A DNA stretch of 64,000 nucleotides from Erwinia sp. (GCA_964016415.1 OZ024666.1:124001-188000), one strand, 5' to 3'. Numbered from the stretch's first letter, positions 17,427 to 28,393 are shown. Notes: generated by a model from the sequence alone, not told the origin. Numbers and translations are program-made.

Positions 17427-18422
17427 ATGGAATTACTTTGTCCTGCAGGTAATCTGCCTGCACTGAAAGCCGCAATCAACGGCGGTGCTGATGCCGTGTA
17501 TGTTGGCCTGAAAGATGACACCAACGCACGCCACTTTGCCGGTCTCAATTTCACTGAAAAGCGTCTGCAGGAAGCTGCTCACTATGTACATCAGCATGGA
17601 AAAAAATTGCATGTAGCGATCAACACTTTTGCTCATCCGTCAGGTTATCAGCGCTGGCAACGGGCAATTGATATGGCGGCCAATGCCGGTGTTGATGCGT
17701 TGATTCTGGCAGATATCGCGATGCTCGATTATGCGGCAACACACTACCCGGCTATTGAGCGCCATGTTTCGGTACAGGCTTCCGCCACCAATGTCGAAGC
17801 GGTGAAATTTTATCAGCGTCATTTTGCCGTCGCGCGCGTCGTACTCCCCCGGGTACTCTCTATGCATCAGGTGCGCCAGCTCTCGCGTGTCACTCCGGTA
17901 CCTCTCGAAGTATTTGCCTTTGGTAGTCTGTGCATTATGGCCGAAGGACGCTGTTATCTCTCTTCGTATCTGACCGGAGAGTCTCCCAATACGGTTGGAG
18001 CCTGCTCACCAGCACGCTACGTGCGCTGGCAACAAACAGCTCATGGGTTGGAGTCACGACTTAATGATGTGCTGATTGACCGCTACAATAACGACGAAAA
18101 TGCTGGTTACCCAACCCTATGTAAAGGTCGTTATAAGGGAGGCGAGCAGCGCTACCACGCTCTGGAAGAACCAACCAGTCTGAATACTATTGAACTGCTA
18201 CCGGAACTGCTGAATGCAGGGGTTGTCTCGGTGAAAATTGAAGGTCGCCAGCGCAGTCCTGCCTACGTTGAACAGGTAACACGTATCTGGCGAGAGGCAA
18301 TTGATTGCTGCAAAGCCAACCCTCGCAGTTTTCAGACACAACCACACTGGATGGATACCCCAAGTACACTCAGTGAAGGCACACAAACGACGTTAGGTGC
18401 TTATCATCGTGACTGGCAATAG
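17427..18422 (+). CDS. ubiU: Oxygen-independent ubiquinone hydroxylation protein UbiU
   Basis: Peptidase-U32-type 4Fe-4S protein that with UbiV hydroxylates the ubiquinone ring without O2, using prephenate as oxygen donor. 331 residues. The barrel opens MELLCPAGNLPALKAAINGGADAVYVGL; cluster cysteines are in FGSLCIMAEGRCYLSSYLTG, GACSPARYVRW and YPTLCKGRY. Its last bases lie in the first copy of a 44-bp tandem duplication that separates it from ubiV. Confidence 0.94.
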   Translation: MELLCPAGNLPALKAAINGGADAVYVGLKDDTNARHFAGLNFTEKRLQEAAHYVHQHGKKLHVAINTFAHPSGYQRWQRAIDMAANAGVDALILADIAMLDYAATHYPAIERHVSVQASATNVEAVKFYQRHFAVARVVLPRVLSMHQVRQLSRVTPVPLEVFAFGSLCIMAEGRCYLSSYLTGESPNTVGACSPARYVRWQQTAHGLESRLNDVLIDRYNNDENAGYPTLCKGRYKGGEQRYHALEEPTSLNTIELLPELLNAGVVSVKIEGRQRSPAYVEQVTRIWREAIDCCKANPRSFQTQPHWMDTPSTLSEGTQTTLGAYHRDWQ

Positions 18423-18479
18423 GTGATTTATGAAAGTTAGGTGCTTATCATCGTGACTGGCAATAGGTGATTTATGAAA
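18392..18479 (+). repeat. 44-bp perfect tandem duplication at ubiU-ubiV junction
   Basis: Bases 18392-18435 are repeated exactly at 18436-18479. The unit holds the last ten codons of ubiU, its stop codon, the GGTGA-type ribosome site and the first codons of ubiV. As a result the first copy carries a false ubiV start (18430) that reads MKVRCLSS and stops, and the true ubiV start is the second (18474). The real spacing between the genes has grown from 7 to 51 bp. Confidence 0.95.
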
Positions 18480-19355
18480 TATGCATTAGGACCGGTACTC
18501 TGGTACTGGTCAACAGAAGCGTTAGTTGATTTTTACCAGGCAGCCGCCGATAGCGATGCGGAAATTATTTATTTTGGTGAGGCAGTCTGCAGCAAACGCC
18601 GGGCGACAAAAGTCAATGACTGGTTAGCCATAGCCCGCGATTTGGACGATGCCGGAAAACAAGTGGTACTCAGCACACTGGCGTTGGTGCAATCGCAGTC
18701 GGAACTCACCGAGCTAAGGCGCTATGTTGATAATGGTGAATTTCTCATCGAAGCGAACGATATGGGCACGGTTAACATGGCGGCAGAAGCCTGCCTGCCT
18801 TTTGTTGCAGGTCATGCACTCAACTACTATAACGCCGTGACCTTGCAGATTCTGCTCAGAATGGGGATGCAACGCTGGTGTATGCCCGTAGAACTGTCAC
18901 GTGACTGGTTATCTCAAATGCTTGAACAGTGTGATCAGCTGGGAATCAGAGGACAATTTGAGGTAGAAGTGCTGAGTTATGTTTATCTGCCGCTGGCGTA
19001 CTCTGCCCGTTGCTTCACCGCCAGAGCAGAAAATCGCAGCAAAGATGATTGCGAGACCTGCTGCCAAAACTGGCCACAAGGGCGGGAGCTTTACTCGCAG
19101 GAGAATCAGCAGGTTTTTGTCCTCAATGGCATTCAAACTATGAGTGGTTACTGCTACAACCTTGGTAATGAATTGCACTCCATGCAAGGTATGGTCGATA
19201 TTGTTCGCCTCTCTCCGGTGGATAAAACCACCCTTGAACTTCCGGCCCGGTTCCGTGCCAATGAACAAGGCAGGCAACCGTTATCCCTCACCCCGGATGG
19301 GCAGTGCAACGGCTACTGGCGTCAGGTTGCAGGGTTGTCGTGGGTAACGGAGTGA
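18474..19355 (+). CDS. ubiV: Oxygen-independent ubiquinone hydroxylation protein UbiV
   Basis: Partner of UbiU, also a U32-type barrel with a 4Fe-4S cluster. 293 residues beginning MKYALGPVLWYWSTEALVDFYQAAADSDAEIIYFGEAVCSKRR (quoted in part). Cluster cysteines: VCSKRR near residue 40 and the late group ARCFTARAENRSKDDCETCCQNWP near residues 175-198. The start is the ATG in the second copy of the 44-bp duplication. Anaerobic regulation by FNR is known in E. coli, but I could not point to a convincing FNR site in the upstream region. Confidence 0.93.
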   Translation: MKYALGPVLWYWSTEALVDFYQAAADSDAEIIYFGEAVCSKRRATKVNDWLAIARDLDDAGKQVVLSTLALVQSQSELTELRRYVDNGEFLIEANDMGTVNMAAEACLPFVAGHALNYYNAVTLQILLRMGMQRWCMPVELSRDWLSQMLEQCDQLGIRGQFEVEVLSYVYLPLAYSARCFTARAENRSKDDCETCCQNWPQGRELYSQENQQVFVLNGIQTMSGYCYNLGNELHSMQGMVDIVRLSPVDKTTLELPARFRANEQGRQPLSLTPDGQCNGYWRQVAGLSWVTE

Positions 19356-19360
19356 TCTGC

Positions 19361-19380
19361 AGCGGGTCGTATGACCCGCT
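19361..19380. terminator. Hairpin between ubiV and convergent permease gene
   Basis: AGCGGGTC-GTAT-GACCCGCT, a perfect 8-bp stem with a 4-nt loop, lies six bases past the ubiV stop and overlaps the stop codon of the convergent permease pseudogene. No U-run is present on either strand, so termination efficiency is doubtful. Confidence 0.5.
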
Positions 19381-20519
19381 ATTTGACTGCTTTCATCGCA
19401 CTTTTACCTCGCCGAAACCAGCCCTGAGCATAAAGTCTGCCCACTGCAACCCCCAGCAAGGTGTAACCCGCCCCCAGCAATAACAGAGTTAACACATCGT
19501 TGCGCACTTCCGCCAGCGGCAACCCCATCTGATTAACGCCGGCGATAATACGAGTAGCCTATGTGGATGGCAGCATTTCAGAGATAAATCGTACCCAGCC
19601 TGACATCGCCTGGGGGGGCCATAACGTGCCAGAAAGATAGTACACCGGCGTAGTAATAAACGAGAGCGTCAGATAAATACGTTCTACACCCCGCACACAT
19701 TCAGTCACCAGTTTTCCTAGTCCCAGCACCGCAAGCAAAAAAGGGAAAGTCAGCAACAGAATCTCAATGATGGAGGCAGTTTGCCGGTAACCCAGCACCC
19801 ACGGCCACAGTACAAACAGTACAATCGAGAGAAATAACCACACCGGCAGCAGCGCCGACAGACTCCCCAACGTCACCGCCAGGGGAGGATTTTGTTGAGC
19901 GCGCACGGCAATGTTTACCCTGACACTGGCAATTAACAGAGAGTGTTGTAATAACATCACCAGCAATCCAGGAAAAATAATCGCCGCAAAACTGATACCC
20001 GGATTAAACAGTGGCTCTGTCTGCGCATGAAATGCGCGTCAGAATAACGGAAGCCTGTCGCTCACTGAAACCGCTCTTTAGCATCAACAGTGTTTCATAG
20101 TGCTGAAGCAGTTGTTGATAAACCGCTACCACATCCTGCTGGATCTGCCCGTTAGCCAGTCGATTGGTCGCATCACCGTAGACCGGTACGGTGACCGACT
20201 TACCCGCCAGGACTTTTTTCTCAAAATCTTCCGGTATGATGATGATGGCAAATAACTGACGATACCCCATATCACGCTTTGCCTGATACAGATCATCGTA
20301 GATCACCGTAGCAATTTTCGGGGTCGCATCAAGAGAACGAATCAACCGCTGACTGGCAGGGGAGTGATCGTAATCAATTACGGCCACAGGCAGATTCCAG
20401 ACACTGTGATAGAGATAAATGGTACTCATCAGACACAAGGAGAGCAGTAGCATCATCCACATCGGCCGGGCCAGCATGCCAGCCAGTGTTTTGCTGAACG
20501 TTTTCCACCATAGCATCAT
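19379..20519 (-). pseudogene. ABC-2 type exporter permease, frameshift plus stop
   Basis: Remnant of an ABC-2 family membrane subunit paralogous to the gene just upstream. The first 160 codons (from MMLWWKTFSKTLAGMLARP) encode one membrane helix and the periplasmic part with VAVIDYDHSPASQRLIRSLD. A one-base net insertion near 20030 then shifts the frame; the other frame continues from RAFHAQTEPLFNPGISFAA through five further membrane helices. A TAG at 19559-19561 interrupts MLPST*ATRIIAGVNQMG, and the frame then runs on to a natural end at 19379. With both lesions repaired the protein would have 379 residues, matching its intact neighbour (384). Overlaps that gene by 4 bp (ATGA type). Confidence 0.88.
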
Positions 20520-21670
20520 TGCTGACCTTCCCCTTTTTCCAGTCTGATCAACAACCTTTTACGCACCAGGAAGACGGTCAGTAACGGATAAATCAGCAAG
20601 AAAGCACAGGTATAAGCGACCGGACGACCAGGGACGTCACGCAAAAAGATATCAAACAGTGCGTACAGGGCATGGGTCAAAGGTTCAATATTTGCAATCA
20701 CCTGAGCCGGAAATGGCATTGAAAGAATGGGTATTGCCATTCCCGAAAAAGTCAGCGCAACACTAACCAGAATTCCCATCAGGGTGTAAGCCGTAATTGC
20801 ACTGCCTGTAAAGGTATACAACAACACGCCAATACTTTGGGCGGCAATGACATAGAAAAAGCCCACGCACAACATATAGAGCGGATTACCCGCCACGCTG
20901 GCACCAAAAGTCCCTACCAGCAAGGCAATTTCCACCATCAGAAGCGCCGTATAGCAAAGTGTATAGGGCGCCAGCTTACCTAACAGTGAGAAACCAAAGT
21001 GCCGTTTGAAAATCAGTGGCCGGCTGCGCGATAACATATAAATCATACAGGTAACAGTAAACAGCTGCAGCAGATGAACAGTCGCACCAAACTGCTGATA
21101 ATAGATATAGCTACCACTGGCATTAAACAAACTGTCATAGGCGAGACTGACTGTTGGTAATGCGGGCATCGGGCGTCCAACCGCCGTGGCCAACACTTTA
21201 CTGTACTGGCTGCTGAGGCTGCTCACCAGACCCGAGAAATCCTGAGTCGAGTATAACCCGGCACCATAATACAACGCGTTGTAATAGAGTTTTACTGCTG
21301 GCTGACGGCCAGCAAGTACATCCGCTTCAAAATCGTGTGGAATGTACAGCGCGGCATAAGCCTGAGACTGGCGAATTCTCGACTCTGCCTCGGAGAGCCC
21401 ACCACTGATGGCCTCAACTTTGGCATGTGAACCCGCATTCAAGTTACGAATCAGTGTCTTTGACAGTGTGCTGTGGTCATTATCCACCGCAACAACCGGT
21501 AAATTAAGCAGTGTGCCCTCTGAAAAATTACTGGTAATCAGAGCAAATAACAGCAGAGGGAAACACCAGCCAAGCCAGTGAATGACTGGCTTGCGCCATG
21601 AAACGGTGATCTCATGCCGAAATGCCAGCCAGAAACTGTGCCACGCCGGTTTTAATGATCCCATTGCCAT
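20516..21670 (-). CDS. ABC-2 type transporter permease with large periplasmic domain
   Basis: 384 residues. Membrane helix 1 (WLGWCFPLLLFALI) is followed by a periplasmic domain of about 150 residues (LPVVAVDNDHSTLSKTLIRNL, AYAALYIPHDFEADVLAGRQP) and five C-terminal helices, the layout of ABC2_membrane_3 exporters such as YhhJ and YbhR/S. It is intact, but the HlyD-type partner upstream and the second permease downstream are both broken and no ATPase gene is present in the window, so a working pump is unlikely. Its start overlaps the end of the HlyD gene by 19 bp. Confidence 0.85.
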   Translation of the reverse strand: MAMGSLKPAWHSFWLAFRHEITVSWRKPVIHWLGWCFPLLLFALITSNFSEGTLLNLPVVAVDNDHSTLSKTLIRNLNAGSHAKVEAISGGLSEAESRIRQSQAYAALYIPHDFEADVLAGRQPAVKLYYNALYYGAGLYSTQDFSGLVSSLSSQYSKVLATAVGRPMPALPTVSLAYDSLFNASGSYIYYQQFGATVHLLQLFTVTCMIYMLSRSRPLIFKRHFGFSLLGKLAPYTLCYTALLMVEIALLVGTFGASVAGNPLYMLCVGFFYVIAAQSIGVLLYTFTGSAITAYTLMGILVSVALTFSGMAIPILSMPFPAQVIANIEPLTHALYALFDIFLRDVPGRPVAYTCAFLLIYPLLTVFLVRKRLLIRLEKGEGQQ

Positions 21671-22623
21671 AATGCACTCATCCCCTGACGCAATCCCTGA
21701 ACAGGCTGAAGCGGGTATAAGCGCACTTCAAAAGTTTTCAAATCAAAGTCACCGGTTGCCCGGGTTGCTCGTTTGGTCGAGTAGTCGCCTAACGGCGCGA
21801 TGTAACGTACTTCACTCTCAATTTGCTGATTATTAAGTGCCGGCACTCGCAGCGTAATTTTATCGCCTTTGCGGACATGGGCCAGGATATCTTCGCGTAA
21901 ATCAAACACAAAATAGGCAGAAGAGAGCTGAACTAATGTCAGTAACGGGCTGCCTGCATTCAGTAACTCTCCCACTTCTGCAGGTATCGGCCCGACTTCA
22001 CCATCCACCGGAGCTTTGACTGTCAGTTCATCACTCTGTGCTTTGATCTCCAGTAAATTAAGTTCCGCCTGGCGTAACTGAGCGGCATACCCTTCGCGCT
22101 CTTCAATACGGTCACCGTGCAACCCTTTATCCAGATCAGCTTTGGCCGCCAGCACGCCCTGCCATGCACTCTCTTTCTGCTGGCGTGAATCATCCAGTTG
22201 CTGAGCTGATATATAGCCTTTTTGCGCCATTTGCTGATTACGCTGCCAGCTTTGTAAAGCATCGTGGTACTGCGCATTAGCTTTCGCTAACTGTGCGGTG
22301 AGATTACGAATGCTCTCTTCTCGCGTCCCATTCAGTCACAATGAAAATTGCGCCTGCGCCTGGTCACGTGCCGCTTCAGCGGCACGTAATTGTGCCACCA
22401 GTTCAGGTGCTTCAAGTTTGAGCAACACCTGGCCTGCAACAACATCTTCCCCACGCTGAGCCGGACGTTCTGTCACACGACCTTTGGCTTTTGAGGTAAC
22501 GAGAATTTCCGGGGCATCAACTTCCCCCTGCAACAAAATAGTCTGACTGTTTGCCCGAAACAGGACCGCAAGGGAAACCGCAACGACAATGAGCAGCAGA
22601 GAAAAAAATATAGTCTTTTTCAA
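21652..22623 (-). pseudogene. HlyD/YhiI-type membrane fusion protein with in-frame stop
   Basis: Periplasmic adaptor of an ABC-type exporter. One N-terminal anchor helix (TIFFSLLLIVVAVSLAVLF) is followed by the biotinyl-lipoyl half (GEVDAPEILVTSKAKGRV, GEDVVAGQVLLKLEAPELVAQLRAAEAA), a coiled-coil hairpin and the second lipoyl half (VKAPVDGEVGPIPAEVGELLNAGSPLLTLV). TGA at 22336-22338 breaks the frame in the coiled coil, between QAQAQFSL and LNGTREESIRNLTAQLAKANAQY; a CGA to TGA change would explain it. All 323 other codons remain in one frame, so the lesion is probably recent. Internal restart at a downstream Met would give only the C-terminal part. Confidence 0.88.
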
Positions 22624-23340
22624 TGGATATACTTCCGGATGTTAACAACAGGCGGCCAGGGCTGACGAAGACCGATTGTCAGAATCTTATACAGTTCACA
22701 GCATGCCGTATAGTCTAAAAGAGGGAATGTACGTTACCACCAGCAATCGCCACATTACGCACTGCTCCGCAAAAAGGTCGCTCCACTCTTTTTAACTACC
22801 GGGGAAAAGCACACGCCACACAAGGAGACACTTCGTATTCCTCTTACTTATAAATAGCAAACTTAATTTGTCAGTAAATATTAGTACAACATCACCTAAG
22901 CATTACGCTAGCATGATAGAAAAAACAAATTTGCACAGTTAATGCATTGTTTTTTCTAAACTCATTGTTTTTTAGCCGGAAAATTATCCACTTTCTATTT
23001 ATTACCAGCAATATTTCGTAAACAAAAATAGTACATTTCCTATTCATCAGACTGAGTGGCGGGGTTGTTCATGGGTAGTTTGTGATAGCTATTCAGAGCT
23101 GTCGCCGAACATAAAAGTGACAGAGGACCCACCACCGTTTACCACGGGCAGGCTGAACATGCTAAACATAGTATAATCGCCCGCAGGCCCTGCCTGCCGG
23201 CGGTTATACTTGTTCAGTTTCTCTCACCATCACGCCCTGGTGACCAGGTGTAGTATTTCTCAGTGACGCAAAGCGTTAAACATGAATTTTGACGTTAGGT
23301 TAAATTGTCTTTCTCTACCACAGCCTCAGAGGGAGCCACC
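22624..23340. other. Gene-free region between HlyD pseudogene and yhbW
   Basis: About 700 bp with no convincing coding frame on either strand. The left half is AT-rich with A/T runs; the right half contains a GC-rich stretch near 23180-23210 and a short palindrome CCTGG-TGA-CCAGG near 23240. It must hold the two divergent promoters. No homologue fragment was recognised. Confidence 0.5.
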
Positions 23341-24349
23341 ATGAGTCAGGCAAAACGCGTCCCACTTTCTGTTTTGGATTTAGCGCCCATTCCTCAGGGT
23401 AAACGAGCAGCAGATGCTTTCGCGACCTCCCTCAGACTGGCACAGCTGGCAGAACAACACGGTTACCATCGGTACTGGCTTGCCGAACACCACAATATGA
23501 CCGGTATTGCCAGCGCAGCAACCGCCGTATTGATTGGTTATCTGGCCGCCAACACACAGACATTACGCCTGGGATCCGGAGGTGTGATGCTGCCCAACCA
23601 CTCACCACTGGTCATTGCTGAACAATTCGGTACGCTGGCATCTCTCTATCCGGGACGTATCGATTTGGGTATTGGACGTGCGCCAGGTTCAGATCAACGA
23701 ACAATGATGGCCTTACGCCGTCAGGCAGAAAGCAGTGACGATTTTCCGTCCGATGTCACAACACTCCTGCAATGGTTTGATGCCCCGGCAACCGCGCAAC
23801 GACCCGCGGTGATCCCGGTTCCGGGCTACGGCTTACAGCTGCCGGTCTGGTTGCTGGGCTCCAGTCTTTACAGTGCTCAACTGGCAGCACATCTTGGCCT
23901 GCCTTTTGCGTTTGCTTCCCATTTTGCCCCTGAGTTATTGTTACAGGCGCTGCAACAGTACCGGGAAAAGTTTCGTACATCTGAGCGGCTGGCAGCACCT
24001 TATGCCATCGTCTGTATCAATGTTGTGGCTGCGCCTGAACGTCAGGAAGCTCAATTCCTGTTTAGTTCAATGCAGCAACAATTTCTCAATCTGCGCCGTG
24101 GTAATTCCGGACAATTGCCCCCCCCCTGTTGAGGATATCGCGGCGCTGGCCTCACCTGCTGAACTGTATGGAGTTCAGCAGGCATTAAGCCTGTCTGTGG
24201 TTGGCGATGCGCAGGATGTAAACAATGGTCTGATTGCGCTGGCGGAAAAGACTCAGGCTGATGAGATTATGATTAACGGCCAGATTTTTGACTCTGAAGC
24301 ACGGCTGCGTTCTTTCGCCATGGCGATGGAGACTTATCACGCGCCGTAG
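23341..24349 (+). pseudogene. yhbW: Luciferase-like flavin monooxygenase YhbW, frameshifted
   Basis: LLM-class flavin-dependent oxidoreductase. The ATG at 23341 has GAGGGAG upstream. The N-terminal 263 codons hold the family motifs ([45 protein letters not shown] quoted in part, [12 protein letters not shown]). A run of nine C at 24118-24126 then throws the frame to PPPC-stop; with eight C the reading continues [20 protein letters not shown] to a stop at 24347, giving 335 residues, the length of E. coli YhbW. Slippage in the C-run could restore some product, and a sequencing error is possible. Confidence 0.88.
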
Positions 24350-24705
24350 TCCCTGACACAACGGGTCATTGTGACACTAAAATTTATCATAATGACCTGT
24401 GATACAACCCTCTCTCCTTTTTCCAATCAGATACCTCCCCAATCAGGCGCACATTTTTGTGACGCTTGTAAAAAAACCAGGTAAAAAACACTTACGTGAC
24501 TTACTTCCGCTCCTTTTCATTAACCAGGATCATTGACTTATGCTAGATTCCGGGGCAGCCGGGAGAGCGTGATGGATGATGACGTGGTACAGGAATAGGG
24601 TATTCACTGCCACTCTCATTCTTTTCCCCGGAGTACTTTCCCCTGATACTGCTGGTAAAGCTGGCAATATCTCAAGATATCGTTGTTTCTCAAGGAGTTG
24701 GTGTT
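24350..24705. other. Intergenic region upstream of gcd
   Basis: 356 bp without a gene. An inverted repeat (GGTCATT 24364-24370 with AATGACC 24391-24397, 20-nt loop) follows the yhbW end and may be a weak terminator. The rest should contain the gcd promoter; AAGGAG lies just before the gcd start. No operator was recognised. Confidence 0.45.
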
Positions 24706-27147
24706 ATGGCTGAAATATCCCCCCATTCGGGAAGAGGATTGGCTTTGTGGTCAAGGTTACTGGGCATCATTTTGCTCATTGTCGGATTAGTTTTAGCGCT
24801 CGGTGGCGCAAAACTGGTGGCCCTCGGTGGCAGTAGCTACTTTCTGATCGCTGGTATTTTCACCCTGCTTGCCGCTGTGCAGTTTTTGCGCTGCCGCTCC
24901 TCTGCTGTGGTGTTTTTTTTTCTGGTGTTTATCGGTACGCTGATCTGGGCTCCACTGGATGCAGGCTGGCAATTCTGGCCTCTGGTTTCACGAGTGATGG
25001 TACCCGCCGGGTTAATGCTACTGGCTTTTCTCACCTGGCCCGGTTTACGACGTCGTGAAGGTAAACCCGCGCTGGCAAAACTGAGTTATCTGTTCTCCGC
25101 GCTGATTGCGGTAGGTATGGTCACCACGCTGATGCAAATGTTTACCCCGCATCCTGTCGTAGCATTTCAGGGGAAAATTCCCTCACTGGTTCCGGTGGAT
25201 AAATCAGTTCCGCAACAAGATTGGGATCACTACGGGCGCACCGCCGGGGGGGATCGTTTCGCCGCTCTCGACCAGATTACCCGTGATAACGTGCAGGAAC
25301 TTCAGGTGGCCTGGACTTACCGCACAGGGGATACACCGATAAGTCCCGGTGGGAATGGCGCAGAAGATCAACAAACGCCCTTACAGGTTGGTAATACACT
25401 TTTTCTCTGCACACCACACAACAATGTGATTACCTTAGAAGCTGACAGTGGAAAACAACTCTGGAAACGCGAAATCAATGCTCAGGCCGAAGTGTGGCCA
25501 CGCTGCCGTGGTCTTGCCTATTTCGATGCCAGCAAACCGCAGATACAACCGACTGCCACCGATGCCTCTCCGGTGCCGGAGGTGAAGCTGGCTGCCAGTG
25601 ATAGCTGCCAGCGCCGTATTCTGATGAACACCATCGATGCACGACTGATCGCAATCAACGCCGATAATGGTGAGTTTTGCCAGGATTTTGGTGAAAACGG
25701 TGTAGTTAATCTGAAAGACGGATTAGGAGAAGCTCAGGATCCGAAATATCAATTAACCTCTGCCCCCACGCTGGCTGGCACCACCATTGTCGTAGGTGGC
25801 CGGGTTGCAGACAACGTACAGACTGATATGCCAGGCGGTGTGTTACGTGGGTTCGATGTCATTACCGGACAGCAACGATGGGCATTTGATCCAGGTAAAG
25901 ATAATCCGAATGCCGTGCTGATGCCTGGTGAAAATTATACTCGTAGTACCCCCAATTCATGGGCGCCGATGTCTTACGATCCGGCGATGAACACTGTCTT
26001 TATCCCCATGGGTAGCTCATCGGTTGACTTGTGGGGCGCGAATCGCACCGCATTAGATCATAAATATTGTGCATCTATTCTGGCCCTTGATGCCACCACC
26101 GGTAAAGAGAAATGGGTCTATCAGACTGTACACAATGATTTGTGGGATTTTGACCTGCCAATGCAACCAAGCCTGGTTGATTTTCCAATGAAGGATGGCA
26201 GTAGCAAGCCTGCTGTTGTGATCGGTGGGAAAACCGGAATGATTTGGGTGCTGGACCGCGCTACAGGTAAACCATTAACCCAGGTGGAAGAACTCCCCGT
26301 ACCTGAAGGCACGATACCGGGTGAACAGTATACTAAAACTCAGCCACATTCCGTTGAAATGCCACAAATCGGCAACCAGACACTCCATGAATCAGATATG
26401 TGGGGCGCGACGCTATTTGATCAACTGGCCTGTCGCATTGCCTTCAAAGGAATGCGTTACAACGGTTTATTTACGGTACCCGGCACAGATTTGTCACTCA
26501 GTTTCCCTGGTTCGCTGGGGGGAATGAATTGGGGAGGGATCTCTTTCGATCCGGTTAATCAGTATATGTTCGTTAATGATATGCGCCTGGGGCTGTGGGT
26601 ACAGATGATCCCGGCTAATCCGGCTGACGGGACACGTGCTGGTAACGGGGGTGAAGCGATCAATACCGGTATGGGTGCTGTGCCGCTAAAAGGCACTCCG
26701 TATGCGGTTAACAAAAACCGCTTTATGTCACCATTGGGTATTCCCTGCTAGGCGCCACCTTTTGGCACCCTGTCAGCCATCGATATGAAGAGTCGTAAAA
26801 TTGTCTGGCAGGTTCCGGCAGGTACTTTGCGGGATACCGGCCCGTTGGGTATCAAAATGCATCTGCCTATTCCCGTTGGCATGCCAACCCTCGGAGGCAC
26901 TCTCGCCACTCAGGGTGGGCTGGTGTTTATCGCTGGCACACAGGATTATTATCTGCGCGCCTTCAATAGTGCAACAGGCGAAGAGGTGTGGAAAGCGCGT
27001 CTGCCTGTTGGCAGCCAGGGTGGACCAATCAGTTTCCTGTCGCCGAAGAATGGTAAGCAATATGTCGTTATCTCGGCTGGCGGTGCAAGACAATCCCCCG
27101 ATCGTGGTGATTATGTGATCGCTTATGCCTTGCCGACACTGCACTAA
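24706..27147 (+). pseudogene. gcd: PQQ-dependent membrane glucose dehydrogenase with amber codon
   Basis: Gcd oxidises glucose to gluconate in the periplasm with PQQ and passes electrons to ubiquinone. About 145 N-terminal residues form five membrane helices; the rest is the eight-bladed PQQ propeller with W-motifs (DWDHYGRTAGGDRFAALDQIT, QLQVAWTYRTGD, GKQLWKREINAQAE, GKEKWVYQTVHNDLWDFDLP). TAG at 26749-26751 falls inside LGIPC*APPFGTLSAID, where E. coli Gcd has Gln (CQKPPFG, from memory); CAG to TAG would explain it. The frame is otherwise intact over 813 codons to PTLH and a TAA at 27145. Termination at UAG would lose the last 132 residues, including the final propeller blades, so the product should be inactive unless UAG is suppressed. 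Confidence 0.9.
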
Positions 27148-27172
27148 TTGCTGTCGATAACGTCAGTCTGAT

Positions 27173-27207
27173 AAAAAGGCCTGTGCAATTCGCTGCCCAG
27201 GCCTTTT
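27173..27207. terminator. Bidirectional terminator between gcd and MFS gene
   Basis: AAAAGGCCTG (27174-27183) pairs perfectly with CAGGCCTTTT (27198-27207). A T-run follows on the plus strand and its complement on the minus strand, so it can end both convergent transcripts. Confidence 0.75.
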
Positions 27208-27232
27208 ACTTATCATACGAAAGCACCACATT

Positions 27233-28393
27233 TCAGGCTTTCAGTTTTATCGCCCCGGCAACCACCACCAAAAAAGCCAGTGCCACAACCAGAAAAGCCA
27301 TACTCAGACTGGCAACCTGACTGATCCAGCCAAGGATCGCAGGCCCCCCAGAATACCGAGGTAACCCAATGTGGCTACCATCGCCACTGACATATTCACC
27401 GGCATCACTTTTTCCTGCCCGGCCAGCGTGATCAGTACCGGAACAATATTCGCCGTGCCCAACCCCACCAGTGCAAAACCACATAACGGCATTATCCAGC
27501 CAGGAAAAAAAACGGCTATCAGGTATCCGGCACACCCGGTTAACCCGCCACAGACCAGCACTTTAGTGCGCCCGAGTAATCTGACCACCCGATCGCCCAG
27601 AAAGCGCATCAACGACATGGCCAAAGCGAATACCGCAAACCCCCATCCGGCATTTTCTACCGACAGGCCTCGCTCCTGAGTAATAAAAATACCACTCCAG
27701 TCAATTGCGGCCCCTTCGGCCATAAAGCAAACCATCGCCATCACCGCCATCAGCACTAAACGCAGATTAGGCCTGGCTTTACCTCGCGGTGCGGTGTCAT
27801 CCGATTCCTCCTGATTACCAAAAGGGAGCAGTGCAGGTAATGAAAGTGCTATTGCTATGATAATCACCAGCATAGCCAGCCAGGCGCTTTGCAGTGGGGT
27901 CAGTCCCAGGCTGAACAGCAGTGCACAACTTGCCGCACCTGCTATCCCTCCCAGACTCCAGAAAAAAATGAAATCCTGACATCAGTGGCTCTCCACTGGC
28001 CTGCTCAACCAGTGAACCCTGGACGTTCATAGCAACATCGTATAATCCGACACCGACACCGAAGATAAACAAAACCAGCGCCAGTAACAGCGGGGTGCTG
28101 ATACTCGCCAGTAACGGCAGCATCACACAATAGGTAACTGCAGAAGCGACAATCACCAGGCGACATCCAGCCTGACCAATCCATCGCCCGGCTGCACTCA
28201 TAGAGACAAGCGAACCCGCCCCCAAACAAGGTAATAATAGTCCCAGCTCTCCGGCATCAACAGCAGTACGTTGCTGAGCATAAGGGATCAATGCGGCCCA
28301 CAATCCCATAATCAGCCCGGCAATAAAAAAAATCAGCCGTGTCGCGTGGCGTTTTCCTGCTGTATCAATCTGTTTTGCTGCACTTATATCCAT
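27233..28393 (-). pseudogene. Major facilitator superfamily transporter with two frameshifts
   Basis: MFS transporter related to the YbjJ group. The N-terminal part (MDISAAKQIDTAGKRHATRLIFFIAGLIMG...) runs through six helices to GEPLMSGFHFF; a seven-A run (plus 27962-27968, one base too long) shifts the frame. The second segment restores SLGGIAGAASCALLFSLGLTP and runs to ATLGYLGILGG, where a six-C run (plus 27344-27349, one base too short) shifts it again; the correct end is PAILGWISQVASLSMAF...IKLKA. Repairing both gives 386 residues and about 12 helices. The two lesions cancel in length. Substrate unknown. Confidence 0.85.
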
